Assembly (NCBI RefSeq): GCF_003024675.1
Contig: NZ_PYLP01000004.1
Location: forward strand, 62,001 to 126,000
DNA length: 64,000 nucleotides
Reading direction: 5' to 3'
Origin: Faecalibacillus faecis
Lineage (GTDB): Bacteria; Bacillota_I; Bacilli_A; Erysipelotrichales; Coprobacillaceae
The notes beneath the pieces were generated by a model, which had not been told where the DNA came from, made no database searches, and saw nothing but the letters and a program-made list of their open reading frames with translations. Made by a program: the position numbers and the translations under genes. Of this stretch, positions 18,410 through 28,612 are shown piece by piece (the first letter of the stretch is position 1; the number at the start of each line of letters is the position of its first letter).

Positions 18410-19644
18410 TTGAGCAGATCAATACTGCATTGCGATATGAACAACTTTTATGCGTCGGTTGAATGTATGCTCGACCCGGTTTTGAAGAAGTATCCTGTCG
18501 CTGTCTGCGGCTCGGTGGAAGAAAGGCACGGTATAGTCCTCGCCAAAAACTACGCCGCAAAAGCCTTTGGTATAAAAACCGGCGATGCTGTATGGCAAGC
18601 GAAGCAGAAGTGCAGAAACCTTGTTGTAGTGCCTCCGCACTTTGAGGAGTACATCAAATACTCTAAACTTGCAAGAAATGTCTACCAGCGCTACACAGAT
18701 CAAGTTGAGCCGTATGGAATGGATGAGTGCTGGCTTGACATCAGCGGAACAGACTACACCTTTGGTCCCCCTGAAAAGGTGGCAAATGACATAAGAGAAA
18801 CGATCAAGTTTGAGCTGGGGTTGACCATCTCAGTCGGCGTGTCTTTCAATAAGATATTTGCAAGCTCGGTTCGGATATGAAAAAGCCGGACGCTGTGGCA
18901 GTCATTCCGAAGGATAGCTTTCAGGAAAAAATATGGGGACTCCCCGCAGCGGACTTGCTCGGTGTGGGACGGGCAACGCAGCGTGTATTAGATAGCTATT
19001 GCATTAGAACCATTGGCGATTTAGCTAAGACCGATCCTGACTTTCTAAACCGACGGCTCGGTAAAAACGGAATTGCCCTTTGGCAGTATGCAAATGGTAA
19101 TGACCGATCTCGTGTTATGAACGCCGACTTTGTTTCTCCGGTTAAGAGCGTGGGACACGGAATTACTACCATCGAAGATTTGGAGAACGACGAGCAGGTG
19201 TGGCCCGTCTTTCTCGAATTGACGCAGGACATCGGACATAAACTCCGTGTCCACAAAAAGTGTGCGGATGGAGTCGCCATTCACATACGGGACAACACAC
19301 TTTTTTCAAAGCAATGGCAAGCGGCATTGGATATGCCTACACAATCCCCAATGCTGATCGCAAAAGCGGCTTTTGCCCTCTTTGAAAAAAGATACGACTG
19401 GAGGAACCCGATTCGCTCAGTCACGATTCAGGCAATCAACTTGGTGCCACAGGACACGCCCCGACAAGTCGATTTGTTTATGAACATCGAAAAGATTGAG
19501 AAAGCAGAAAGGCTCGACCAGTGCATTGAAACCATTCGCCAGCGGTTCGGCAAGAACAGCATCCGCAACGGCATCCTTTTTCAAAATCTCCGGATGCCGA
19601 GTGAAAAGCCTAAGATTACTATGCCGACCGGGGTGCTTTGTTAA
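18410..19644 (+). pseudogene. DinB/UmuC-type Y-family DNA polymerase, frameshifted
   Basis: The first half reads MSRSILHCDMNNFYASVE (catalytic Asp), then VEPYGMDECWLDISG (catalytic Asp-Glu), and ends at VSFNKIFA with a nonsense tail. The second half resumes in another frame with MKKPDAVAVIPKDSF, the helix-hairpin-helix region and the little-finger domain. Restoring one A in GCAAGCTCGG near 18860 gives the expected KIFAKLGSDMKKPD, so a single-base deletion broke the gene. Translation starts at TTG 18410. Y-family polymerases are common cargo of such elements, next to an S24/LexA-like gene as here. Confidence 0.88.
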
Positions 19645-19654
19645 GGAGGTCAGT

Positions 19655-19987
19655 ATGATTAGTACAAGCAGTAACAAGATTGATGAAATTGTTGTGCCTG
19701 ATGAGATCGAAACCTATGTTTCGATGCCGTCTTGTTTGTTGCAGGGGTGCAGCAATGATCTGATTATTTTCCGTGCAGATGGAGGGAACCATTTCACCCA
19801 CTACGGTATTTATGAGGGAATGTTTCTTATCTTTGATGTCAGCAAGGACTTCAAGGACGGACGCCTTTCCTGCTATCTGAACAATTCCGGCGATGATCGT
19901 CCTAAGTTCAAAGTTTCTGACAAGCCATTGGATGGCTATCGCCATTTTGGTAGGCTGGTTGCCAGTATGAAGAATTATGAGGTGTAA
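19655..19987 (+). CDS. S24/LexA-like small protein beside the polymerase
   Basis: The 110-residue protein starts at ATG 19655 with a perfect AAGGAGGT site. The stretch from VSMPSCLLQG through YGIYEGMFLIFD to HFGRLVASMKN resembles an S24 peptidase or UmuD-like fold. I cannot point to a catalytic Ser-Lys pair with confidence. Position just after a polymerase gene suggests a UmuD-like partner role, but that is an inference. Confidence 0.55.
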   Translation: MISTSSNKIDEIVVPDEIETYVSMPSCLLQGCSNDLIIFRADGGNHFTHYGIYEGMFLIFDVSKDFKDGRLSCYLNNSGDDRPKFKVSDKPLDGYRHFGRLVASMKNYEV

Positions 19988-19989
19988 GG

Positions 19990-20253
19990 ATGGAAGAAGA
20001 ACGGCGCAAGGTATATGTGGAAGTCGATGTTACCAATAAGACGGATGGAACGGCTCGACCCCGAAAAATCAAATTTGAAGATGGTGAGGTCTACGAGATC
20101 GACCGTGTAAGGCACTGCTGTCGTGCGGCATCGACCAAGGTCGGTGGAACAGGGCTTCGTTATACGGTAATGATATGCGGCACGGAAACCTTCCTTTTCG
20201 ATGAAGAAAATGGAAAGTGGTTTGTAGAAGGCAAGAAAAGAGCAGTTCTCTAA
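19990..20253 (+). CDS. Conserved mobile-element protein, 87 aa
   Basis: Follows the S24-like gene by two bases, so it is in the same operon. It is charged and beta-rich, with RKIKFEDGEVYEIDRVRHCC and YTVMICGTETFLF. It resembles small proteins that accompany polymerase genes in clostridial elements. The function is unknown. Confidence 0.6.
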   Translation: MEEERRKVYVEVDVTNKTDGTARPRKIKFEDGEVYEIDRVRHCCRAASTKVGGTGLRYTVMICGTETFLFDEENGKWFVEGKKRAVL

Positions 20254-20309
20254 GGATGCCACCATTCATCAGCCCTGAAAGCGTCAAGGAACTTAATGAG
20301 GTGATGTGC

Positions 20310-20507
20310 GTGACAAAAGATAATTGGACACCTATACCGATGTATTGCTCTAACTGCGGTGCATTGCTTTACGGATATAGAAATGATGAGGGGAAAATCA
20401 AGTATGAGTGTAAAAGGTGCGGAACCGTAGCGGTTCGAGTCCAGAAAGGACGCTGACACGACAAGATTGACCTTTATGCCCCGGAAGGGCAAATCCGATA
20501 TTATTGA
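20310..20507 (+). pseudogene. Zinc-ribbon protein gene with an in-frame TGA
   Basis: GTG 20310 opens MTKDNWTPIPMYCSNCGALL, and a second pair CKRCG completes a zinc ribbon. TGA at 20454-20456 interrupts VQKGR; continuing in frame gives HDKIDLYAPEGQI, which looks like the natural tail. A CGA-to-TGA change would explain it. Both zinc pairs are before the stop, so a shortened protein might still fold. Confidence 0.6.
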
Positions 20508-20637
20508 TCGGCTAAAAACTGAATACAGCAAAACGACGGAATGGTTGAGGTGAAACAGACTGCGTAATTCCATCTCCAGGTCACTTGCTTTGAACACTTC
20601 GGTTGGTTAAACCAAACTTGCTATGCAGATATGAGAG

Positions 20638-20698
20638 GCCACCGACAAGACAGTAAGCCATAGGCTTACCCTGTCTTGCCGGTGGCTTCTTTTTTTCG
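20638..20698 (+). terminator. Long terminator hairpin
   Basis: GCCACCG-ACAAGACAG-TAAGCC folds back on GGCTTA-C-CTGTCTTG-CCGGTGGC over a 3-base loop, followed by a run of T. Confidence 0.85.
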
Positions 20699-20714
20699 GC
20701 AAGAACAACCGACC

Positions 20715-20756
20715 AAGGGCTTCCGGCAGAGAAATCTCTGAAAGGAAGCCTTTTTC
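20715..20756 (+). terminator. Second terminator
   Basis: AAGGGCTTCC pairs with GGAAGCCTTT, with an inner CAGAGA/TCTCTG stem, followed by TTTTT. Confidence 0.75.
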
Positions 20757-20854
20757 TATGCTGAACAAGTGGCTCTGCTATATCGCTGAATATCCGTGAT
20801 CTCCGAATTTTGAATCAGAACACCAAATTCAAAATTCAAAGGAGATTACGCAAA

Positions 20855-21433
20855 ATGACGAATAACACAATCAACATCGAAGCACTGGCAGAAGAATTTA
20901 AGGTTGAGTGTAAGGTTATCAAGCTAGGCTATGAGTATCCCGGCTACACAGGCACAGAAAAGTATGCCATTGTCACCGATCTCAGCTACGCTCAGATTAT
21001 GGAACGGTATGCGCCTGTTGCAGAGCACTATTGTCCGTTTCTGCTCCTCAGCAAAGCTGCCGGAGAGGTCATCGCAGACTATAAGCGCAACGAGGACAAA
21101 TTCTCTAAGCGGATGCAGAAAGATGATTGCTACGGCTTTGAGGATGGCATGACCGAGCGCTACAACATTGAATGCTGTGTCCCCGATTTTGCAGAAGCCT
21201 TGTTTCAGGAGCGCTTTCCGCAGCGGCTTGTGGAAAAAGCGTTTGCACTGCTTACTCCCATCCAACAAAGCCGTGTGAACCAGCACATTTTCGGAAAAAA
21301 GTCTTTTGCCAAAATTGCCGCTTCGGAGGGTAAAGCAAAGAACACAATTCAGGAGTCATACGATGCCGCAATTAAAAAGATGAAAAAATTTTTGAAAAAC
21401 ACCCTGCCAAAAGACCTCCCTTATTCAGAGTAA
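20855..21433 (+). CDS. Sigma-70 region-4-like element regulator
   Basis: The 192-residue protein starts at ATG 20855 after AAAGGAG. Its C-terminal third (LTPIQQSRVNQHIFGKKSFA, IAASEGKAKNTIQESYDAAI) is a sigma-70 region-4-like helix-turn-helix, and the N-terminal part is unassigned. Such proteins are usual in clostridial conjugative elements and may activate their genes. The last ~60 bp have a second, orphan copy at 9102-9161. Confidence 0.7.
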   Translation: MTNNTINIEALAEEFKVECKVIKLGYEYPGYTGTEKYAIVTDLSYAQIMERYAPVAEHYCPFLLLSKAAGEVIADYKRNEDKFSKRMQKDDCYGFEDGMTERYNIECCVPDFAEALFQERFPQRLVEKAFALLTPIQQSRVNQHIFGKKSFAKIAASEGKAKNTIQESYDAAIKKMKKFLKNTLPKDLPYSE

Positions 21434-21501
21434 GTGAAGGGGTTATTTCTGATCTGGTCAGGAACGCCTTTCAAAAATAAAAGTATGAGGGGTTATACAT
21501 T

Positions 21502-22056
21502 ATGGAAAACAAGAACATAAGCAGCAAGGTTCGGCGTGGAGAAATCTATCTTTACAATTTCGGCAATAACGGTGGATCAATCCAAAGCGGTGTGCGTCCT
21601 GCTTTGGTCGTACAGTGTGATGAGGGCAATGCGGCAAGCAACACAACGATAATTGCCGCAATGACCTCCATTATCAAAAAGCAGTATTTACCGTCCCACA
21701 TCATTTTAGACGATCGATTCGGATTGAAAGATCCGTCTATGGTGATGCTCGAACAACTGAAAACCGTCAATCAATCCGACCTCATTGAATATATCGGCAA
21801 AATCGATGACGAGCATTATATGAAAAAGATCAATATCGGTATCAAAAAAGCAATGGGACTTTGGGCAGATAAGCCTTATCGCAGACCCACAGATATTCGC
21901 TGCCTTTGCGTGAAATGCTTGGAGGACTATAAGAACAATACAAACTTCATTGTGAAGCGCCTTGATCCGTTTGCGAGAGTCAAGGAAAAATGCGATAAGT
22001 GTCAGAATCTCGGCTATGATTACCTTTTCATCGAAAGAAGCAAGGAGGGGCGTTAA
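21502..22056 (+). CDS. PemK/MazF-like toxin-family protein with zinc-finger tail
   Basis: Residues 1-125 match the PemK/MazF fold: VRRGEIYLYNF, GSIQSGVRPALVVQ, and a VMLEQLKTV segment. Family members are usually mRNA interferases. A C-terminal addition has two Cys pairs, CLCVKC and CDKC, which looks like a zinc finger and is typical of element-borne forms. No classical antitoxin gene precedes it; the next gene overlaps it by one base and is TnpW-like. It may therefore be a regulator or a domesticated member. Confidence 0.8.
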   Translation: MENKNISSKVRRGEIYLYNFGNNGGSIQSGVRPALVVQCDEGNAASNTTIIAAMTSIIKKQYLPSHIILDDRFGLKDPSMVMLEQLKTVNQSDLIEYIGKIDDEHYMKKINIGIKKAMGLWADKPYRRPTDIRCLCVKCLEDYKNNTNFIVKRLDPFARVKEKCDKCQNLGYDYLFIERSKEGR

Positions 22057-22274
22057 TGGAGAATACTTCGCAGAAGCGCAACCCAGCCATTGAATTTTCC
22101 TCTGACTTCAGCGACAACGATTTCAAAATGAAAATCGGTGGAACGGTGTATGAAGTTTCTACCCACTTTGATCCTGAAGGCAGTAGGTGTGTATTGCAGC
22201 AATTCCGTGACCTGATACTTTCAGAGGATTTGCTGGAAAATCGCATAATTGCAGAAAACGCCAAGGCGCGGTAA
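22056..22274 (+). CDS. TnpW-like transposon protein
   Basis: A 72-residue protein with IGGTVYEVSTHFDPEGSRCV, resembling TnpW of Tn4451/Tn5397-like elements, which lies just upstream of the large serine recombinase, as here. It starts at ATG 22056, one base overlapping the stop of the PemK-like gene. The precise role is not known to me. Confidence 0.65.
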   Translation: MENTSQKRNPAIEFSSDFSDNDFKMKIGGTVYEVSTHFDPEGSRCVLQQFRDLILSEDLLENRIIAENAKAR

Positions 22275-24003
<1,729 letters not shown>

Positions 24004-24012
24004 AAAGAGAAA

Positions 24013-24044
24013 ACGGTGTAACCCCGATTGTGGGGTTACACCGT
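24013..24044 (+). terminator. Hairpin after the recombinase
   Basis: ACGGTGTAACCCC and its perfect complement around a 6-base loop, 10 bases after the recombinase stop. There is no T run, so it may act as an end structure of the element. Confidence 0.6.
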
Positions 24045-24080
24045 ATCCCTGCCAAAAAACATCCTTATGGGGCTTTGGCT

Positions 24081-24104
24081 GGAGTTAAGGCTCCTTCTTT
24101 TTTT
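24081..24104 (+). terminator. Short terminator at the right element edge
   Basis: GGAG TTAAGG CTCC followed by TTCTTTTTTT. It may be the original terminator of proA, now stranded about 15.5 kb away, because AT-rich host DNA begins here. Confidence 0.5.
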
Positions 24105-24215
24105 ATAAAAAATTATTTAGGCTAAATAAATTTGCTAAACAAATACTAAACAAATTCATTTTGAAAGGCTTTATATTATGCTCTATCAAAGATAAAATAG
24201 TAATGGCGATAAAAA

Positions 24216-24953
24216 ATGAAACTTGTAGAGTTATATACAGAATTATCAATAGATCCTTTTAAATTAATTGAATCAATTGTTCATGCCGAAGGATCCGCTG
24301 TTATTTTGTTTAAAAATAGAAAAAGTGAAATACTTTATGTCAATGAACAGTTCTACCATAAGCATCCACAATTCAAGGATTATAAGGGATCTGTTTTAGG
24401 GAAAATGGACTTTGATTTATTTCCAGATTCGCATGAACATGCCAAACAAGCTTTTAATGATGAACAAAAGGTCATGGAAACAGGAAAAGCAATCAATGTT
24501 GTTGAAACAGAAGGTAAAACAGAAAAAGGGCACACAATTATTGCACATACAAGAAAATATCCTGTGCATAATAAAGCTGGCGAAGTTATTGGAGTTTTTG
24601 TGATTACAGAAGATATGACAAGTGATGTTGTTGCTTTAAGAGAAAACCAAGAAAAAGCAAAAATACTTACAAAATTAAATGTTGAACTTTCACAAGAAAA
24701 TGCGACGCATGCTTTAAGTCAACTCTATAATCGAAGATTTATTCATGCGGAATTAGATACTCTTCATAAAGAATATATCAAGAATAATACACCATTTTCT
24801 ATTTTACTTTTAGACTTGGATAATTTTAAAAGTGTAAATGATAATTATGGACATCAAATTGGTGATGAAGAAAGTGTACAAGATTTGATGAACAAATGTG
24901 ATTAAAGAATGTATATTTCTAAAAGGGATGAAAAAGGTCGAATTACTTATTAA
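24216..24953 (+). pseudogene. PAS-GGDEF protein gene with its GGDEF core deleted
   Basis: Residues 1-150 form a PAS/PAC sensor domain (VILFKNRKSEILYVNEQFY ... HNKAGEVIGVFVITEDMT). A diguanylate cyclase domain begins with LSQLYNRRF and DLDNFKSVNDNYGHQIGDE. It then jumps to SVQDLMNKCD, a TAA at 24903-24905, and RMYISKRDEKGRITY in the same frame, the usual end of a GGDEF domain. About 100 residues, including the GGDEF motif itself, are missing and the stop replaces a likely Lys codon. No c-di-GMP synthesis is possible. A terminator overlaps the final stop. Confidence 0.85.
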
Positions 24954-24982
24954 GGATGATACAAAAACTATCATCCTTTTTC
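24952..24982 (+). terminator. Terminator of the PAS-GGDEF remnant
   Basis: AAGGATGATA / TATCATCCTT around CAAAAAC, followed by T-rich DNA. Confidence 0.85.
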
Positions 24983-25017
24983 TATTTGTACTATAATAAA
25001 TTCAAGGAAGTGATAGA

Positions 25018-26319
25018 ATGTATAAACAAATTAAAGATCTTGCTTTTAAATATCATCAAGATACGATTAAACAACGTCGGGATTTTCATCATTATGCAGA
25101 AAGAGGTTGGCTTGAAATAAGAACAGCTTGTCAAATTGCAACAACTTTAGAAGAACTTGGTTATGGGGTTTTAGTAGGAAAAGAGATCATGGATAAAGAT
25201 GCGCGTATGGGTTTACCACCAGAAACGATTTTTAATCTTAATTATTTACGTGCAAAAAAAGAAGGAGCAAATCCAAAATATTTAGAAAAAGTTAAAAATG
25301 GTATGACAGCAGTTGCAGGTGTTTTAAAAAAGGGAGATGGACCAGTTGTCGCCATTCGTTTTGATATTGATGCTTTAGGCCTTGTTGAAGATTCAACAGA
25401 TGGTCATTACCCTTTACAAGAAGGATTTTCTTCATGCCATTTAGGTGCAATGCATGCTTGTGGTCATGATGGACATGCATCCATTGGACTTACAACAGCA
25501 CGTATTTTAATGGAATTAAGTGAACATTTACATGGAACGTTAAAAATTATATTTCAACCGGCAGAAGAAGGCGTACGTGGCGCAAAATCTATTTGTGAAA
25601 GTGGTTTTCTAGATGATGTTGATTATATTTATGCAGCTCATATTATGCCACGAGATGACGATTATGATCTCTATTTTGGAATGAATGAATCGTTTGCAAC
25701 AACGAAACTTGATGTCATTTATCATGGTGTTTCAACGCATGCTGCTGAATCACCACAATTTGGTAAAAATGCACTTTTATCAGCTGCAAATTGTATTATT
25801 AATTTACATTCTATTCCTCGAAACAGTGATGGACAAACACGTGTCAATGTGGGAACAGTTCATGCGGGAACAGGAAGAAACGTTGTTCCAGATACAGCTA
25901 AATTAGAAATTGAAGTTCGTGGAGTTACAAGTGAGCTTAATCGATATATGGAAATTTATGCAAGAGATATTATTAATGCTTGTGCTTTGATGCATGATAC
26001 GGTTGTAGAAATCAAACAAATGGGAAAAGCATTTGCTTTAAATTGTGATGAAGATTTTATGAATCAAATTCGAACACTTTGTCAAAAAGAAATGCCTGAT
26101 TTAAAATTACCACCAGAAAATTTAAGCCCATTAGGAGGAAGTGATGATTTTTCTTATATGATGGAATATGTTCAAGTTCACGGTGGAAAAGCAACCTATA
26201 TGAAATTATTGACAGATATTACCGCTTCACCTCATAATACTTCATTTGATTTCAATGAGGAAGTTCTTAATAAAGGACCAAGAATTATGGCGGCTATTGC
26301 TTATTCATTGTTAAAATAA
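25018..26319 (+). CDS. M20-family amidohydrolase, AbgA-like
   Basis: A 433-residue zinc peptidase that removes an amino acid or acyl group from a small amide, perhaps p-aminobenzoyl-glutamate. The metal motifs are HACGHDGHAS near residue 145 and the PAEEGVRGAKS glutamate near 182. The start RRDFHHYAERGWLEIRTA matches AbgA. A dimerisation domain follows (TRVNVGTVHAGTGRNVVPDT). AAGGAAGTGAT precedes ATG 25018. It stands alone between terminators, so no operon context narrows the substrate; an IAA-amino-acid or N-acyl hydrolase is the alternative. Confidence 0.88.
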   Translation: MYKQIKDLAFKYHQDTIKQRRDFHHYAERGWLEIRTACQIATTLEELGYGVLVGKEIMDKDARMGLPPETIFNLNYLRAKKEGANPKYLEKVKNGMTAVAGVLKKGDGPVVAIRFDIDALGLVEDSTDGHYPLQEGFSSCHLGAMHACGHDGHASIGLTTARILMELSEHLHGTLKIIFQPAEEGVRGAKSICESGFLDDVDYIYAAHIMPRDDDYDLYFGMNESFATTKLDVIYHGVSTHAAESPQFGKNALLSAANCIINLHSIPRNSDGQTRVNVGTVHAGTGRNVVPDTAKLEIEVRGVTSELNRYMEIYARDIINACALMHDTVVEIKQMGKAFALNCDEDFMNQIRTLCQKEMPDLKLPPENLSPLGGSDDFSYMMEYVQVHGGKATYMKLLTDITASPHNTSFDFNEEVLNKGPRIMAAIAYSLLK

Positions 26320-26601
26320 ACGAGATTATATGTTAGAATTTGAATACGATGTACAATTATTAATTGAAGAATAAAATATAATGAAAATCAAATCAGTGCT
26401 TTCTTAAAGAACACTTTAAAGGGGATTGTTTACTTGCAGTAGAGGATTAAAAGGATAAAATCTATTTTATAATGGATTAAAAAATGTTATAATTGCATGG
26501 CTGTTTATAAAATACATAGGTATTTATAAAACGAAATTAAAGAAGAAAGAAATTGATAGAAATATCAAAAACACTTTCTTTTTTTATTGAGAGGAGGAAC
26601 T
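26320..26601. other. AT-rich intergenic region before the Wadjet operon
   Basis: No gene or strong structure is seen. GAGAGGAGG at 26590-26598 is the ribosome site of jetA. TATAAT-like words occur (for example near 26,488) but none has a convincing -35 partner. Confidence 0.4.
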
Positions 26602-27981
26602 ATGGTTAATATATTTGATACATTACCCGCAAAGTTTTTTAATATTTTTAATACGTCTGATCGAATTGTTATTAGTGAATGTATTGATGTTCTTTATGAG
26701 TATATTAAAGATGACGCTTCTTTTGCTTCACTGAAAGAAAATCTTATTTATGAACTTACAAAATATTTTACCAACCATTTAATTGAACTAGAAGATGTTC
26801 AAATTCAATCCCCACGTGAAAGAGCCTTTTATGTTTATCGTCGCTTAAAAGAATGTGGCTGGATTAGTGAGGAAGTGGGAGAAAATTATCAAGTTTATAC
26901 TAGTTTTGAAGACTATGCGATTAGTATTATTGAAACTTTAATGAATCTGGATGAAGATCGTGATATTGAATATTCAAGTATGGTTTATAGTATTTACTCG
27001 CAGTTTAAAAACTTTGATGTTGAAAATGGACATAAAATCATTGATGCTCAATATAGCATGACAAAAAGTTTAATGACAAAATTAAAGAATCTTAATACAA
27101 ATATTAAGCGTTATATCAAGCGCTTGGTAAAAGATAATATGAAGAATGATTTAAATCAAATTTTAGATTCTTTATTAAGTGATTATCAGATGAAGATCGT
27201 TGATCGAGCATTTTATAATTTGACGACAAAAGATCACCCTTTAAAATATCGAAATAGTATTATTTCACAAATTCAAAAAATAGTAGATGATCCACAAACA
27301 ACAGAAATAATCATTGGTAATATAATGCTTTCTAAAGATATTTCTTATCAAGAAGCTAGCAATTTGTTTTATAAACAAACTTCGTATATTGTTGATGCTT
27401 TTGAAAGTATTCTTGATTTAATTAATGAAATCAATAGAAAGAATGAAAAGTTTGTTGCTTCAGCAACAAATCGTATTATGTTTTTAATGAATGCTAAAGA
27501 AGATATTGGTGGCAAAATAAATGATATTCTTAAAGAAGGACAACATTATATAGAAGCTTTTGAAAATGTGACGACACTTTCTGTTAATAAATATTTAGAT
27601 CAAAATTCTCTTTACTTGCCAAGAACCATCAAAAAAGTAAAGAATGTCGATTTAATCATTGATGAACCTTTAGATGAAAATGCACGTTTAGAGGCCATTG
27701 AAAAATTAAAACGCAATGAAAAATATACGAAGACAGCAATAGAAAAAGTCGTTTTAGAAGAATTAAGTGAAAAAGTCGTTTTAGAAGAATTAAGTGAAAA
27801 AGAATCTCTTTTAGGTTCCACTTATTTTGAAAACCAAAAAGATTTATCGATGTTTATTTTAACATGGCTTTATGGCTTTAGCCAAAATGCCTGTTATCAA
27901 ATTGAACCTCAAAATCAAATCATTACAAAAGAACATTATCAATTTAGAGAATTTATGATAAGGAGAATTGAAGATGAATAA
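26602..27981 (+). CDS. jetA: Wadjet defence protein JetA
   Basis: Kleisin-like subunit of the Wadjet SMC complex, which recognises and cuts small circular plasmids. The 459-residue protein opens with NIFDTLPAKFFNIFNTSDR and has the helical profile of the short JetA form (formerly DUF5716). It contains one in-frame duplication of EKVVLEELS near residue 390. The start ATG 26602 follows GAGAGGAGG. It overlaps jetB by 8 bp. The call relies on the full operon order A-B-C-D with overlapping genes. The form is not the longer type I JetA (DUF3375). Confidence 0.88.
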   Translation: MVNIFDTLPAKFFNIFNTSDRIVISECIDVLYEYIKDDASFASLKENLIYELTKYFTNHLIELEDVQIQSPRERAFYVYRRLKECGWISEEVGENYQVYTSFEDYAISIIETLMNLDEDRDIEYSSMVYSIYSQFKNFDVENGHKIIDAQYSMTKSLMTKLKNLNTNIKRYIKRLVKDNMKNDLNQILDSLLSDYQMKIVDRAFYNLTTKDHPLKYRNSIISQIQKIVDDPQTTEIIIGNIMLSKDISYQEASNLFYKQTSYIVDAFESILDLINEINRKNEKFVASATNRIMFLMNAKEDIGGKINDILKEGQHYIEAFENVTTLSVNKYLDQNSLYLPRTIKKVKNVDLIIDEPLDENARLEAIEKLKRNEKYTKTAIEKVVLEELSEKVVLEELSEKESLLGSTYFENQKDLSMFILTWLYGFSQNACYQIEPQNQIITKEHYQFREFMIRRIEDE

Positions 27982-28612
27982 AAATGAACTAATGAAAAAT
28001 ATGTCCCAAGCATATTTATTGTTGTCTGAAAAAAAGAAAGAAGAATTTTCACGTATTTTAAATCGTTTATTAGCGGTAAATTATTTATGTGGAGGGCGTA
28101 AAAGAGATCGAGAAGATTATTATTTTATAAGTGAAAATGAACAATTATTTAAAGATTTTTTGATGATGCTAGATTATGATTTTCATTTATATAAAGCAGA
28201 TCGTGTCATCTTTATTCATAATATTAATAATTACAATCATTTAAATCTTAATCAAATGCAAACGATTGTTTTATTGTTGCTTAGAAAACTTTATTTTCAA
28301 AAATCACAAGAACTTCAAGATACGGAATTTATTCATATTACTTTAGGAGAACTTCATGGAGAAATAGAAGCCACAGGAATTTATAATGAACGTTTAAAGA
28401 AAACTGAATTAAAAACGATTTATCAATTTTTATCACGTTACAATATTTGTGAACGGGTTGGCGATTTGAATGAAGATGATTCTCGTCTTATTATTTATCC
28501 AACAATCAATTATATTTTGCCTGTTCAAAAGATAGAGGAAATAAATCAACGTATCCAACAATTTAAGAAAGGAGACCAACATGAAAACATTAACGAAAGT
28601 GAAACTGATTAA
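27974..28612 (+). CDS. jetB: Wadjet defence protein JetB (DUF4194)
   Basis: KITE-like winged-helix subunit that bridges kleisin and SMC. The 212-residue protein has the DUF4194-type pattern RLLAVNYLCGG and, further on, LRKLYFQKSQEL and YQFLSRYNICERVGD. The ATG at 27974 has AAGGAGAA upstream. It overlaps jetA by 8 bp and jetC by 32 bp, so translation is coupled and subunit ratio is probably controlled. Confidence 0.9.
   Translation: MNKNELMKNMSQAYLLLSEKKKEEFSRILNRLLAVNYLCGGRKRDREDYYFISENEQLFKDFLMMLDYDFHLYKADRVIFIHNINNYNHLNLNQMQTIVLLLLRKLYFQKSQELQDTEFIHITLGELHGEIEATGIYNERLKKTELKTIYQFLSRYNICERVGDLNEDDSRLIIYPTINYILPVQKIEEINQRIQQFKKGDQHENINESETD

Larger units (their letters stand above)
20508..20854 (+). 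other. Non-coding stretch with two terminators
   Basis: No gene is visible. The stretch contains the two hairpins listed separately and, at its end, AAAGGAG (20840-20846) serving the next gene. It is probably the boundary between two transcription units. Confidence 0.5.
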
